Below are positions 26,889-34,484 of a DNA stretch of 64,000 nucleotides, one piece after another. The DNA is from Methanobrevibacter woesei (GTDB lineage: Archaea > Methanobacteriota > Methanobacteria > Methanobacteriales > Methanobacteriaceae). Positions within the stretch are counted from its first letter, which is position 1, and every line of letters starts with the position of its first letter. The stretch lies in NCBI RefSeq assembly GCF_003111605.1, contig NZ_MZGU01000004.1, positions 310,001-374,000 on the forward strand, in the 5' to 3' direction. A model generated the notes under the pieces. The model was given only the letters and a program-made list of their open reading frames with translations, had not been told where the DNA came from and searched no databases. The position numbers and the translations under genes are program-made.

Positions 26889-27755
26889 ATGAATGAACAT
26901 AATGGTTCTAAATTTGCACACATTACAAAAGCTCATCCATGTTTCAATGAAAAAATGCATGATAAGGTAGGAAGAGCTCATGTACCAATTGCACCAAAAT
27001 GTAATATTTTCTGCAATTTCTGTACTCGTGATTTAAACAATGAGGAAATTAGGCCTGGAGTGGCTTCATGCGTAATGAAACCTGATGATGCTATTGCTCA
27101 TATTGATGATATTACCTCTGAAGGTCCTATTTCAGTTGTTGGAGTAGCTGGACCTGGTGATTCTCTTGCTAATGAAGAAACTTTTGAATTCTTTAAGAAA
27201 TTAGCTAAAGCTCATCCAGATTTAATTAAATGTATGAGTACTAATGGTCTTTTACTTCCAAAATATGCTGATGAATTGGCAGAACTTGGAGTAAATTCTG
27301 TAACTGTTACTATTAATGCAGTTGATCCAGAGATAGCTAAAGATATTTATTCTTTCATTAAATATGATGGAAAAGTTATAAAAGGAATTGAAGCAGTTAA
27401 AATATTAATTAAAAATCAACTTGAAGGTGTTCAAAAAGCTGCTGAAAATGGAATTGTAGTTAAAGTCAACACTGTTTTAATTCCAGGTGTTAATGATGAA
27501 CACATTGTAGAAATAGCTAAAGAAGTTAAGAGTCGTGGAGCAGCTCTTATGAATGTTTTACCATTGATTCCATTAGGTAAAATGAAAGATTTATCACGTC
27601 CAGACTGTGCTATGATGGAAAAAGTTAGAGATGAAGTTGAAGAAATAATTCCTGTATTTAGAGCATGTACTCAATGTAGAGCAGATGCATATGGTATTCC
27701 TGGTAAAAAAGGACATGACCATCACTTAGGAATGGCTCCTCAAAGTCATTACTAA
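26889..27755 (+). CDS. nifB: NifB-like radical SAM protein (iron-sulfur cluster/cofactor biosynthesis)
   Basis: NifB fuses two 4Fe-4S clusters with a carbide from SAM to form the 8Fe-9S-C precursor of nitrogenase cofactors. The 288-residue protein has HPCFNEKMHDKVGRAHVPIA, then the radical SAM motif CNIFCNFC, GVAGPGDSLAN, and the C-terminal CTQCRADAYG typical of NifB. It lacks the NifX-like C-terminal extension of many bacterial versions, as is usual in archaea. No nitrogenase structural gene is visible. It directly follows marker proteins implicated in methyl-coenzyme M reductase activation, whose complex is reported to contain nitrogenase-like clusters. Confidence 0.88.
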   Translation: MNEHNGSKFAHITKAHPCFNEKMHDKVGRAHVPIAPKCNIFCNFCTRDLNNEEIRPGVASCVMKPDDAIAHIDDITSEGPISVVGVAGPGDSLANEETFEFFKKLAKAHPDLIKCMSTNGLLLPKYADELAELGVNSVTVTINAVDPEIAKDIYSFIKYDGKVIKGIEAVKILIKNQLEGVQKAAENGIVVKVNTVLIPGVNDEHIVEIAKEVKSRGAALMNVLPLIPLGKMKDLSRPDCAMMEKVRDEVEEIIPVFRACTQCRADAYGIPGKKGHDHHLGMAPQSHY

Positions 27756-28059
27756 TTTTTCTTTTTTTCTTATTTTATTTTCACTTACTTTAACAATTAT
27801 TGCAGTTTATTGCAGCTATTTCATATACTTATAAATACTTTAATAATTATAATAAAACTTATGAGATTTAACTAATTTTTAATTTAAAAGCTAATTTATC
27901 TGTAAGGAATTCATAATAAATTGTTATTTGAGTGTATAATAGTGAATTTATTTTTATTTAATTAGCTATCATTTATTAAAAATTAAAATAAATCATTTTA
28001 CTGCTAATTTAATTTATAAAATGTTATTAGATGAACTCTATTAAATTGAGGGTACCATT
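27756..28059 (+). promoter_or_regulatory. Intergenic region with tandem repeat and two TATA boxes before serS
   Basis: This 304-bp gap begins with a T-rich terminator for nifB. TTATTGCAG occurs twice in a row at 27797-27805 and 27807-27815 (10-bp period), about 12 bp upstream of a TATA-like ACTTATAAATA at 27828-27838. A second TATA-like TTTATAAAATG at about 28013 lies at normal distance from serS. The first promoter would give a leader of about 200 nt or a separate small RNA; no strong hairpin was found there. Confidence 0.4.
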
Positions 28060-29337
28060 ATGTTAGATATACAATTGTTCAGGAAAAACCCAGAAGTAAT
28101 TTTTGATTCAGAGAAAAAAAGATTTAAGGATACTGAAACAGCTGAAAAAGTTATTGAATATGATAATTTATGGAGAGAAGGTGAAAAAAGATTAAACTTT
28201 TTACGTTCTGAAAAAAATAGATTATCTAAATCATTTAAACAGGCTAAAGCTGATGGGACTATTGATGAAGTAATAGCTCAATCTAAAAGTGTTGCAAATG
28301 AAATTAAGGAATTAAGTCCGAAAATTGAAGAATATATGAAATTACGTGAAGATAATAGGTATAAAGTAGGTAATATTATTGATGAGGATGTACCTATATC
28401 TGATACTGAAGATGATAATGTTATTGTAAAAACCTATGGTGAAATTCCTGAATTTGATTTTGAACCATTAAATCATGTTGATTTAATTGAAAAAATTGAT
28501 GGGGCAGATTTACAAACAGCAGCATCAGTATCTGGAGCTAGATTCTATTATTTAAAAAGAGATATCTTACATCTTAACTTAGCTTTAATTAGGTTTGCTT
28601 TAAGTGAATTAGAAGCTAAAGATTATATTCCACTTCAAACTCCTTTCTTTGTTAAAGGTGAAGTTGCTGCAGAAACCTCTGAATTAGGTGAATTTGAAGA
28701 AACTTTATACAAGGTGGAAAATGAAGATTTATATTTAATTGCTACTGCAGAACAAACATTAGCTGCAATTCACAGAAATGAAATCATTGCTCCTGAAGAA
28801 TTACCAATTAAATACTGTGCTTTATCAACTTGTTTCAGAAAAGAGGCAGGATCTCATGGTAAAGATACATTAGGAATATTTAGGGTTCATCAATTTGAAA
28901 AGATTGAACAATTTGTTTATACCACTCCTGAACAATCAAAAGAAGCTCATAAACAGTTATTGGAAGTTACTGAAGAGTTGTATCAAAAATTAGGATTAAC
29001 CTATAGAATAGTAGCTATTGTGTCATCTGCTCTTAATGATAATGCAGCTATTAAATATGACCTTGAAGCATGGTTCCCAGGTTCAAACACTTATAGAGAA
29101 TTAGTTTCATGTACTAACTGTAAAGATTATCAGGCAAGAAAAACCAACACCCGTTATGGTAAAGCTGGTTCTGGAGATGCACAAATATTACATACTTTAA
29201 ACAGTACTGCAATAGCTACTGAAAGAACTATCTGCTGTTTACTTGAGAACTATCAGCAAGAAGATGGTAGTATTAAAGTTCCAGAAGTATTAGTTCCATA
29301 TATGAATGGTAAAACTGTGATTAATGCAGTTAAATAA
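28060..29337 (+). CDS. serS: Seryl-tRNA synthetase, common (bacterial/eukaryal-like) type
   Basis: The 425-residue protein charges tRNA-Ser. It has the N-terminal coiled-coil arm (residues about 35-105) that contacts the long variable arm of tRNA-Ser, and the class II core with TAEQTLAAIHRNE, CFRKEAGSHGKD, FRVHQFEKIEQF and YDLEAWFPGSNTYRELVSC. This is the common type, not the rare methanogenic type with its distinct insertion. GAGGGTACC precedes the ATG. A matching tRNA-Ser(GCT) lies at 41579-41662. Confidence 0.95.
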   Translation: MLDIQLFRKNPEVIFDSEKKRFKDTETAEKVIEYDNLWREGEKRLNFLRSEKNRLSKSFKQAKADGTIDEVIAQSKSVANEIKELSPKIEEYMKLREDNRYKVGNIIDEDVPISDTEDDNVIVKTYGEIPEFDFEPLNHVDLIEKIDGADLQTAASVSGARFYYLKRDILHLNLALIRFALSELEAKDYIPLQTPFFVKGEVAAETSELGEFEETLYKVENEDLYLIATAEQTLAAIHRNEIIAPEELPIKYCALSTCFRKEAGSHGKDTLGIFRVHQFEKIEQFVYTTPEQSKEAHKQLLEVTEELYQKLGLTYRIVAIVSSALNDNAAIKYDLEAWFPGSNTYRELVSCTNCKDYQARKTNTRYGKAGSGDAQILHTLNSTAIATERTICCLLENYQQEDGSIKVPEVLVPYMNGKTVINAVK

Positions 29338-29358
29338 TTTCTATTAAATGTGTCTTTT

Positions 29359-29378
29359 AAGTGCTTAATAAAGCACTT
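29359..29378 (+). terminator. Hairpin terminator after serS
   Basis: AAGTGCTT and AAGCACTT form a perfect 8-bp stem around the loop AATA, followed at once by TTATTTTATAT. It starts 22 nt after the serS stop. Confidence 0.75.
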
Positions 29379-29491
29379 TTATTTTATATCTTAATTTAAT
29401 CTGGGTAATATTTTGGTTCAATTATAAATCTTTTTTATTAAACCCTGTATAATAATGAATAATTAAATTTATATAACTTTAAATAGAATAT

Positions 29492-29664
29492 ATAATAACA
29501 GATGTATTTTTACATCTTTGATAATAGATAATCATTTGATTATTTATCATTAGGAAGAGAAGGCATAATAAATAAAAAAAATCTACATTATTGTAGAATT
29601 ATAAATTAGAAACTAACTATTTATGCTCTTCTACTCTTTTCTTTTTTTTTAATCTTTTTTTTAG
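29492..29664 (+). ncRNA. Candidate structured leader RNA or small RNA upstream of mtnA
   Basis: A TATA-like TTTATATAACTTT near 29468 predicts a transcript start near 29492. The RNA then folds as AGATGTA-TTTT-TACATCT (29500-29517), a second hairpin at 29519-29549 (TGATAA with TTATCA outside, ATAATC with GATTAT inside), and a longer domain closed by AGAAG/CTTCT and GCATAA/TTATGC (29558-29568 with 29621-29632) that encloses TCTACA-TTAT-TGTAGA (29582-29597). A long U-rich tract (29637-29662) and then AGGTTG and the mtnA ATG follow. Few clear promoters lie between the U tract and mtnA, so this may be a regulatory leader; it could also be an independent small RNA. No known family was recognised. 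Confidence 0.5.
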
Positions 29665-29675
29665 GTTGTAAAATT

Positions 29676-30605
29676 ATGAGAACTCTTGAATGGGAAAACA
29701 ACAAATTAAAACTTATTGATCAAACTAAACTTCCAGATGAATTAACTTATGTTTATTGTGAAAATTATAAAGATGTGATTATAGCTATTAAAGATATGGT
29801 TGTTAGAGGCGCTCCTGCTATTGGTGTGGCTGCTGCTTTTGGAATGGCCTTAGGTTATCTTGCAGGGGAAGATATGGAAAAGGTTGCATCTGAAATTAAG
29901 GCAGCAAGACCTACTGCTATTAATCTATTTTGGGCTGTTGATAGGGTTGCTAAAAGTGAAAATCCTCTAGATGAAGCTTTAAAAATGTTTGATGAAGATA
30001 TTGAAACTAATTTAGCTATTGGAAAATATGGTTCTGAAGTTATTGAAGATGGAGATACTATTTTAACTCACTGTAATGCTGGAGCTTTAGCTTGTGTTGA
30101 TTATGGAACAGCATTAGGGGTTATTCGTGCAGCATTTAATGAAGGAAAAGACATTAATGTAATCTGTGATGAAACACGTCCTCGTGGACAAGGGGCTAGT
30201 TTAAGTGTTTGGGAAATGCAACAAGAAAATATTCCTGTAAAACTTATTCCTGATGTAGCTTCTGGTTTTTTAATGTCTCAAAATAAAATTGATAAAGTTG
30301 TTATTGGTGCAGATAGGATTGCAAAAGGAGGAGTTGTTAATAAAATTGGTTCTTTAATGGTTGCATTGGCTGCTAATCATTTTAATGTGCCTTTTTATGT
30401 TGCAGCACCATTGTCCACCTTTGATTTTGAAGCATCTGTATTTGATACTGAAATTGAAGAAAGAAGTGCTGATGAAGTGATTTATTATGGTGGGGCAAGG
30501 ATATGTCCTGAAGGAACTGAAGTTATTAATCCTGCTTTTGATATTGTTCCTAAAGAATTAGTCACTGGAATTATAACTGAAAAAGGTATTATTGATCCTA
30601 TTTAA
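29676..30605 (+). CDS. mtnA: S-methyl-5-thioribose-1-phosphate isomerase (MtnA/eIF2B-like)
   Basis: MtnA interconverts methylthioribose-1-phosphate and methylthioribulose-1-phosphate in methionine salvage; archaeal relatives also include ribose-1,5-bisphosphate isomerase. The 309-residue protein shows MVVRGAPAIGVAAAFG, THCNAGALACVDYGTALG with the catalytic Cys region, DETRPRGQGASL and VIGADRIAKGGVVNKIG with the catalytic Asp. The start has a weak AGGTTG site. The long folded leader suggests regulated expression. Confidence 0.9.
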   Translation: MRTLEWENNKLKLIDQTKLPDELTYVYCENYKDVIIAIKDMVVRGAPAIGVAAAFGMALGYLAGEDMEKVASEIKAARPTAINLFWAVDRVAKSENPLDEALKMFDEDIETNLAIGKYGSEVIEDGDTILTHCNAGALACVDYGTALGVIRAAFNEGKDINVICDETRPRGQGASLSVWEMQQENIPVKLIPDVASGFLMSQNKIDKVVIGADRIAKGGVVNKIGSLMVALAANHFNVPFYVAAPLSTFDFEASVFDTEIEERSADEVIYYGGARICPEGTEVINPAFDIVPKELVTGIITEKGIIDPI

Positions 30606-30631
30606 AAAAAGTTTTTATTATTGATTCTATT

Positions 30632-31654
30632 TTAATTAGAATCAATTATTTTTCCATCTATTGAAACATGCCACATTCCGGGGCTTGATGATTTTACTTT
30701 TCTAGTGTTTAAAATCTCTACTTTTTTATTCTTTTTATGGGCTGCTTTTTGTAGACGTTCTATACCTTGACTAAAAGAGTCTGAAAATTCATAATAATTT
30801 ATTACTCCATTATCTGCAATTAAATCAACAGCCAAATCTAAAAATTCAAATGCAAGACCCGGGAGATTCATAATAATTCTGTCAAATTTTTCATTTTCAA
30901 AGTTTTCTTTAGCTACTTCTCTAATATCTCCGCAGAAGGGTCTTATTTTTCCTTTTAATTTATTTAATCTTATATTTTCATCTAAATATTCAATAGCATC
31001 ACTGTTAATATCAACAGCAGTTATATTTGCATTTTTATTTTTAGCTATTACTATAGGAAATGGCCCAATACCACAGAACATATCAAGGATTTTTTCACCA
31101 TTGTTCACATTATCTGCGATTCTTTTACGTTCTGTTGCAAGACGTGGTGAGAAATAAACTTCTTTAACATTTAATTTAAGCCTAGTTCCATGTTCTTTAT
31201 GAATTGTAACAGCATTATCTTCTCCCGCTATTAATTCAAGGTCTCTAATCCTTATAGTGCCATGTATTGCACTTTTTTTCATAAAGACTGATTTTCTTTT
31301 TGTAAATTCTAAAGTAGCTTTGCCGATTTCTTTTTTCTTTGATTTTAGCTCTTCTGGAATTTCAACAATTACAATATCTCCTATTATATCAAAGGACGTT
31401 TTTAATTCTTCAATTTCTTCTATTGTTAACACATCTTTTAATAGCTCTGTAAAATTTTTAGGATATCTTTTTAGAGTTTCTAAGTCAATATCAACTATTT
31501 CATATTCTTCAGGTATTTTTTCCTCTTCATTTATTGGAATAAAACCATAATTATCTTTAGTTTTAATTTTATAATCTAAATTCATTAATTTTTTTTCCAT
31601 TAATGCTTTACGTGTATCATTTAATGACTTTAATGGAACTTTCACGGCTTTCAT
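30632..31654 (-). CDS. trm5: tRNA (guanine37-N1)-methyltransferase Trm5
   Basis: Trm5 methylates G37 beside the anticodon and prevents frameshifting. The 340-residue protein has an N-terminal D1-like domain, then SPRLATERKRIAD, the SAM-binding motif ILDMFCGIGPFPIVIAK, and the NLPG motif in IIMNLPGLAFEFLD. Length matches the archaeal Trm5b type. GAGG lies at the proper position before the ATG. It converges on mtnA and diverges from dph5. Confidence 0.9.
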   Translation of the reverse strand: MKAVKVPLKSLNDTRKALMEKKLMNLDYKIKTKDNYGFIPINEEEKIPEEYEIVDIDLETLKRYPKNFTELLKDVLTIEEIEELKTSFDIIGDIVIVEIPEELKSKKKEIGKATLEFTKRKSVFMKKSAIHGTIRIRDLELIAGEDNAVTIHKEHGTRLKLNVKEVYFSPRLATERKRIADNVNNGEKILDMFCGIGPFPIVIAKNKNANITAVDINSDAIEYLDENIRLNKLKGKIRPFCGDIREVAKENFENEKFDRIIMNLPGLAFEFLDLAVDLIADNGVINYYEFSDSFSQGIERLQKAAHKKNKKVEILNTRKVKSSSPGMWHVSIDGKIIDSN

Positions 31655-31760
31655 AGTATCCTCTTTATCTGATATTGTAATTTTTTCCTAAACTTTTTAT
31701 ATTTCAGTTTTTATATTATTATATGGTTTTTATTTTATTAAATAGTAAGTGTGTTTTATC

Positions 31761-32552
31761 ATGTTTTATTTAGTTGGATTAGGATTATTTGATGAGAAAG
31801 ATATTAGTTTGAAAGGTTTGGAATGTTTAAAAAATGTTGATAAAATTTATGCTGAATTTTTTACTTCAAGATTATTTGGATCTTCTTTCGGAGCTATTGA
31901 AAATCTTATTGGAAAAGAGATTGAGGTTCTTGTTAGGGGTGAGGTTGAAGAAGAAAGTAAATTCATTGAAGAAGCTAAGGATAATGATGTTGCTTTGATT
32001 ACAGGTGGTGATCCTTTAATTGCAACTACTCATAGTGAATTTTTGGTTCAATGTGCTAAAAAAGGAATTAAATATGAAGTTATTCATGGTTCATCAATAT
32101 TGTCTTCTGCTCCAGCTATTTCTGGTCTTCAAGCTTATAAATTTGGTAAAGTAACCACAATTCCATTTCCAGATTACAATTTTTATCCAAAGTCTCCTTA
32201 TGAAGCTATTGAAGAGAATTTACATATGGATATGCACACTTTAGTTTTATTGGATATTCAGGCACATAAAGAAAGGTACATGTCTGTTAATGAAGGTTTA
32301 GAATATTTAATGAATATTAAAAATGATTTGGATCATGAGGGTTTGATTACAGAGGATACCTTAGCTATTGGAATTGCCCGTGTTGGTTCAAAAGATGTTG
32401 TTGTTAAAGCAGGTTCAATTGGTGATTTAATTGATTTTGATTTTGGTGAACCTCTACATTGTATAATAATTCCTTCAAAGCTACATATTGTAGAAGCAGA
32501 ATATTTAGTTGAAATAGCTGGTGCAAATCCTGATATTTTAAATGAAATTTAA
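31761..32552 (+). CDS. dph5: Diphthine synthase
   Basis: Dph5 methylates the modified histidine of elongation factor 2 during diphthamide synthesis, using SAM. The 263-residue protein is a classical tetrapyrrole-methylase fold: FYLVGLGLFDEKDISLKGLE, ALITGGDPLIATTHSE, EVIHGSSILSSAPAISGLQ, and a conserved TTIPFPDYNFYPKSPYE. I use the ATG at 31761; a GTG four codons upstream is out of line with the family N-terminus. TATATTATTATATG near 31712 is a possible TATA box. Confidence 0.93.
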   Translation: MFYLVGLGLFDEKDISLKGLECLKNVDKIYAEFFTSRLFGSSFGAIENLIGKEIEVLVRGEVEEESKFIEEAKDNDVALITGGDPLIATTHSEFLVQCAKKGIKYEVIHGSSILSSAPAISGLQAYKFGKVTTIPFPDYNFYPKSPYEAIEENLHMDMHTLVLLDIQAHKERYMSVNEGLEYLMNIKNDLDHEGLITEDTLAIGIARVGSKDVVVKAGSIGDLIDFDFGEPLHCIIIPSKLHIVEAEYLVEIAGANPDILNEI

Positions 32553-32572
32553 AAAAAGAGAGTTAATGGGGG

Positions 32573-32602
32573 AAGAGGTAAAAAAAATATTTTCTACCTC
32601 TT
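32573..32602 (+). terminator. Hairpin terminator after dph5
   Basis: AAGAGGTA (32573-32580) and TACCTCTT (32595-32602) form a perfect 8-bp stem with a 14-nt A/T loop, followed by TTAAGTTTTTTAC. Confidence 0.7.
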
Positions 32603-32851
32603 TTAAGTTTTTTACTATCAATCAATGAATTATTTTATATTTGGAGATTATAAAATGGTCGATTAATATTGTCGTGTTAATTCTCCAGGATATGAATATT
32701 TATTCATATCAATATTTACTTAGACTTTATACTATTTAAATCTTGCTTCTTAATTTTTTGGTTTTTTACCACTCTGTCAAAAAAATTATTTTATGTATTT
32801 TTTAATGAGGATTTTTATAAAATTTAGTTAAAAAAACACTGCTCACTATAT
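32603..32851 (+). other. Intergenic region with two further hairpins
   Basis: Between the dph5 terminator and the small ribbon-helix-helix gene I find a stem of TGGAGA with TCTCCA (32642-32647 and 32691-32686 region) enclosing about 40 nt, and directly after it GATATGAA with TTCATATC (32689-32696 and 32703-32710), a perfect 8-bp hairpin. A TATA-like TTTATAAAATTTAG near 32813 is the probable promoter of the small gene. The hairpins could belong to an undescribed RNA; no coding frame of note is present. Confidence 0.35.
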
Positions 32852-32868
32852 GTAAGAGAAAATCTTAC
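32852..32868. promoter_or_regulatory. Inverted repeat just upstream of the small RHH gene
   Basis: GTAAGA and TCTTAC flank GAAAA, a perfect 6-bp inverted repeat ending 8 nt before the start codon and lying downstream of the TATA box. The position suits an autoregulatory operator or a hairpin that limits translation. No usual Shine-Dalgarno is visible before the ATG. Confidence 0.4.
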
Positions 32869-32876
32869 TATGGTAT

Positions 32877-33035
32877 ATGAAAAAAGTAAAGCGTGTTACC
32901 ATTAATGTCAATAGTGAAGTGGATTTGAATTTTCGACGGTTAGCCTCTTCAAAGATGTTATTTGAAACAGGTTGGTATTCAAAAGCTATGGAAGAAGCTA
33001 TGTTATTATGGATTGAAAAAGAAGAATCTTCATAA
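32877..33035 (+). CDS. Small ribbon-helix-helix-like protein (52 aa)
   Basis: The 52-residue frame begins MKKVKRVTINVNSEVDLNFR, like the beta-ribbon of CopG/Arc-type DNA-binding proteins, followed by two amphipathic helices (RLASSKMLFETGWYSKAME and EAMLLWIEKEE). No toxin gene follows, so it need not be an antitoxin. It lies between inverted repeats at 32852 and 33106, and just before the coiled-coil gene. A short overlapping ATG at 32870 leads nowhere. I infer a small repressor. Confidence 0.62.
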   Translation: MKKVKRVTINVNSEVDLNFRRLASSKMLFETGWYSKAMEEAMLLWIEKEESS

Positions 33036-33105
33036 CTTGTTTTTTAAAAGATTGCTCTTTTTTTATAAAAATACCACTTAAAACATTAAATTTTTATATT
33101 ATAAA

Positions 33106-33131
33106 TAGGTTTATTATAAATTATAAACCTA
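33106..33131. promoter_or_regulatory. Perfect 9-bp inverted repeat at the predicted transcription start of the coiled-coil gene
   Basis: TAGGTTTAT and ATAAACCTA are separated by 8 bp (TATAAATT). A TATA-like TTTTTATATTATAAATAG lies just before it, so the repeat would span the transcription start. It could be an operator, possibly for the ribbon-helix-helix protein encoded immediately upstream, or a hairpin at the 5' end of the mRNA. Confidence 0.45.
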
Positions 33132-33154
33132 AATTTTTTTTAAATGGTGTTCAA

Positions 33155-34057
33155 ATGGAAGAAAGTAATTTACGAACTGTCAGAGTCTATACTAAAAAGT
33201 ATTCTAGTAAAGATAAAGATGGAAATGTTATTGAAAAGGAATCTAAGCAGAAACAGGTTAGTTTGAAAAAAGATGACCCTTTTGAAGACAATGAATTAGT
33301 TGTTGTCTTAAAAGAAGAGGAATATAAAGATTTGCTTGCTAATAATCGTAAAGACTTTGAAGATATTATCAATGAAAAAGATAATGAAATTGCACATTTA
33401 AACAATCAATTATCTGCTTTAAAATCTTCATTTTTTGATGATATTGCTTCATTTAAAGATCAATTAGATGAAAAAGAAGAATTATTAAAAGCTAAGGATG
33501 AAATTGATAAATTAAATAAAAAACTTGTTAAGGTTAACGATGAAAGAATAGCTATTTTTAAAGAGCTTGATTATAAAAATAAAATGATTTTAGCTTACAA
33601 TGTTGAGTTAAATAAATCAATTTTAAAAGCTATTAATGTTGTTATTGATGAGGCAAGAGATAATATTAATCAAAGAAATAAAAAACTTGTTGAACATCTT
33701 GATAAATCCATTGAACAAGCCAAACATGATGTAAATGAAAAGAATAAAGCTATAGCATTTGAAATAAACAGTACTGTTGATGAAATCAATGAAGAAATTC
33801 GTGCTACTAGTATGATTAAAATGCTTCTTAATAAAAATAAAATCAATTTAAGAGTACCTACTAATGATTTATTGAAACCTTTTGAGTTTGATATTGATAC
33901 TAATCAATTATTATCAGGACAAGCTTTAGAACTTGATGCTGCTGAAATTTTAAAAGAAGTAATGCCTAAACTTCCAGAACCATTTTCAAAATATATTGAC
34001 ACTCTTGAAGAAGCCGATGCTGAAGAGGTTATTGATGTAAATAAAAAAGGTGATTAA
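33155..34057 (+). CDS. Coiled-coil hypothetical protein
   Basis: The 300-residue protein is highly charged. Residues about 55-120 and 125-235 are heptad-like coiled coils (for example DIINEKDNEIAHLNNQLSAL and DNINQRNKKLVEHLDKSIEQ). The N-terminus (LRTVRVYTKKYSSKDKDG) and the C-terminal 60 residues, with LLKPFEFDIDTNQLLSGQA, look globular. There is no signal peptide or membrane span. GGTG precedes the ATG. The PsbP-like gene overlaps its stop, so the two likely act together. Function unknown. Confidence 0.7.
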   Translation: MEESNLRTVRVYTKKYSSKDKDGNVIEKESKQKQVSLKKDDPFEDNELVVVLKEEEYKDLLANNRKDFEDIINEKDNEIAHLNNQLSALKSSFFDDIASFKDQLDEKEELLKAKDEIDKLNKKLVKVNDERIAIFKELDYKNKMILAYNVELNKSILKAINVVIDEARDNINQRNKKLVEHLDKSIEQAKHDVNEKNKAIAFEINSTVDEINEEIRATSMIKMLLNKNKINLRVPTNDLLKPFEFDIDTNQLLSGQALELDAAEILKEVMPKLPEPFSKYIDTLEEADAEEVIDVNKKGD

Positions 34058-34484
34058 AATAGAATTCAGAACTTTTAAAAGCAGTAAAGTTTCTTTTAAA
34101 TATCCAGTTACTTGGGAAGTTGAAAAAGCTAATATTTCTAATAATCCTGATTGTATAGCTACTATTTCTAAAGGTGAAGAAAATCTTTTAAATGTTGTTG
34201 AATTTCCAACAAGGGCTGATATTGAAGAATTTAAACCTTTGATGGAAGATTTAATCACTGATGATGGTGGGGTTATTATCAGCTCTGATTTTGCCCTAAA
34301 AGCAAATAAAGAAGCTATTGAACTTCATGCAGTAATGTACACTCCTCAAATTAATTTTGATATCTATACATATGTGTTTATTGAAGAAAACAATATCTAC
34401 ATTTTTGAACTTAGGACTGTTGACAGTTCTGATGATGTTTTAAAAGAGTATGATGATCTTATAAATTCTTTTGAAATTATCTAA
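34050..34484 (+). CDS. PsbP/Mog1-like small protein
   Basis: The protein of about 144 residues begins IKIEFRTFKSSKVSFKYPVTWEV, which resembles the PsbP/Mog1 fold found in several small Methanobrevibacter proteins (an antiparallel sheet starting with an SFKYP..W motif). Two starts are possible: GTG at 34050, overlapping the previous stop by 8 nt, or ATA at 34059, which has GGTGAT at ideal spacing. No ATG is near. It lacks a signal peptide. Partner of the coiled-coil protein by coupling; role unknown. Confidence 0.65.
   Translation: MIKIEFRTFKSSKVSFKYPVTWEVEKANISNNPDCIATISKGEENLLNVVEFPTRADIEEFKPLMEDLITDDGGVIISSDFALKANKEAIELHAVMYTPQINFDIYTYVFIEENNIYIFELRTVDSSDDVLKEYDDLINSFEII

Noticed and set aside
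26889-27755. nifB as evidence of nitrogen fixation
   Set aside because: No nitrogenase structural or other nif gene is present; the neighbouring methanogenesis marker genes offer a better explanation.
32877-33035. Toxin-antitoxin system based on the small RHH-like protein
   Set aside because: The following gene is a 300-residue coiled-coil protein and no toxin-like gene lies on either side.
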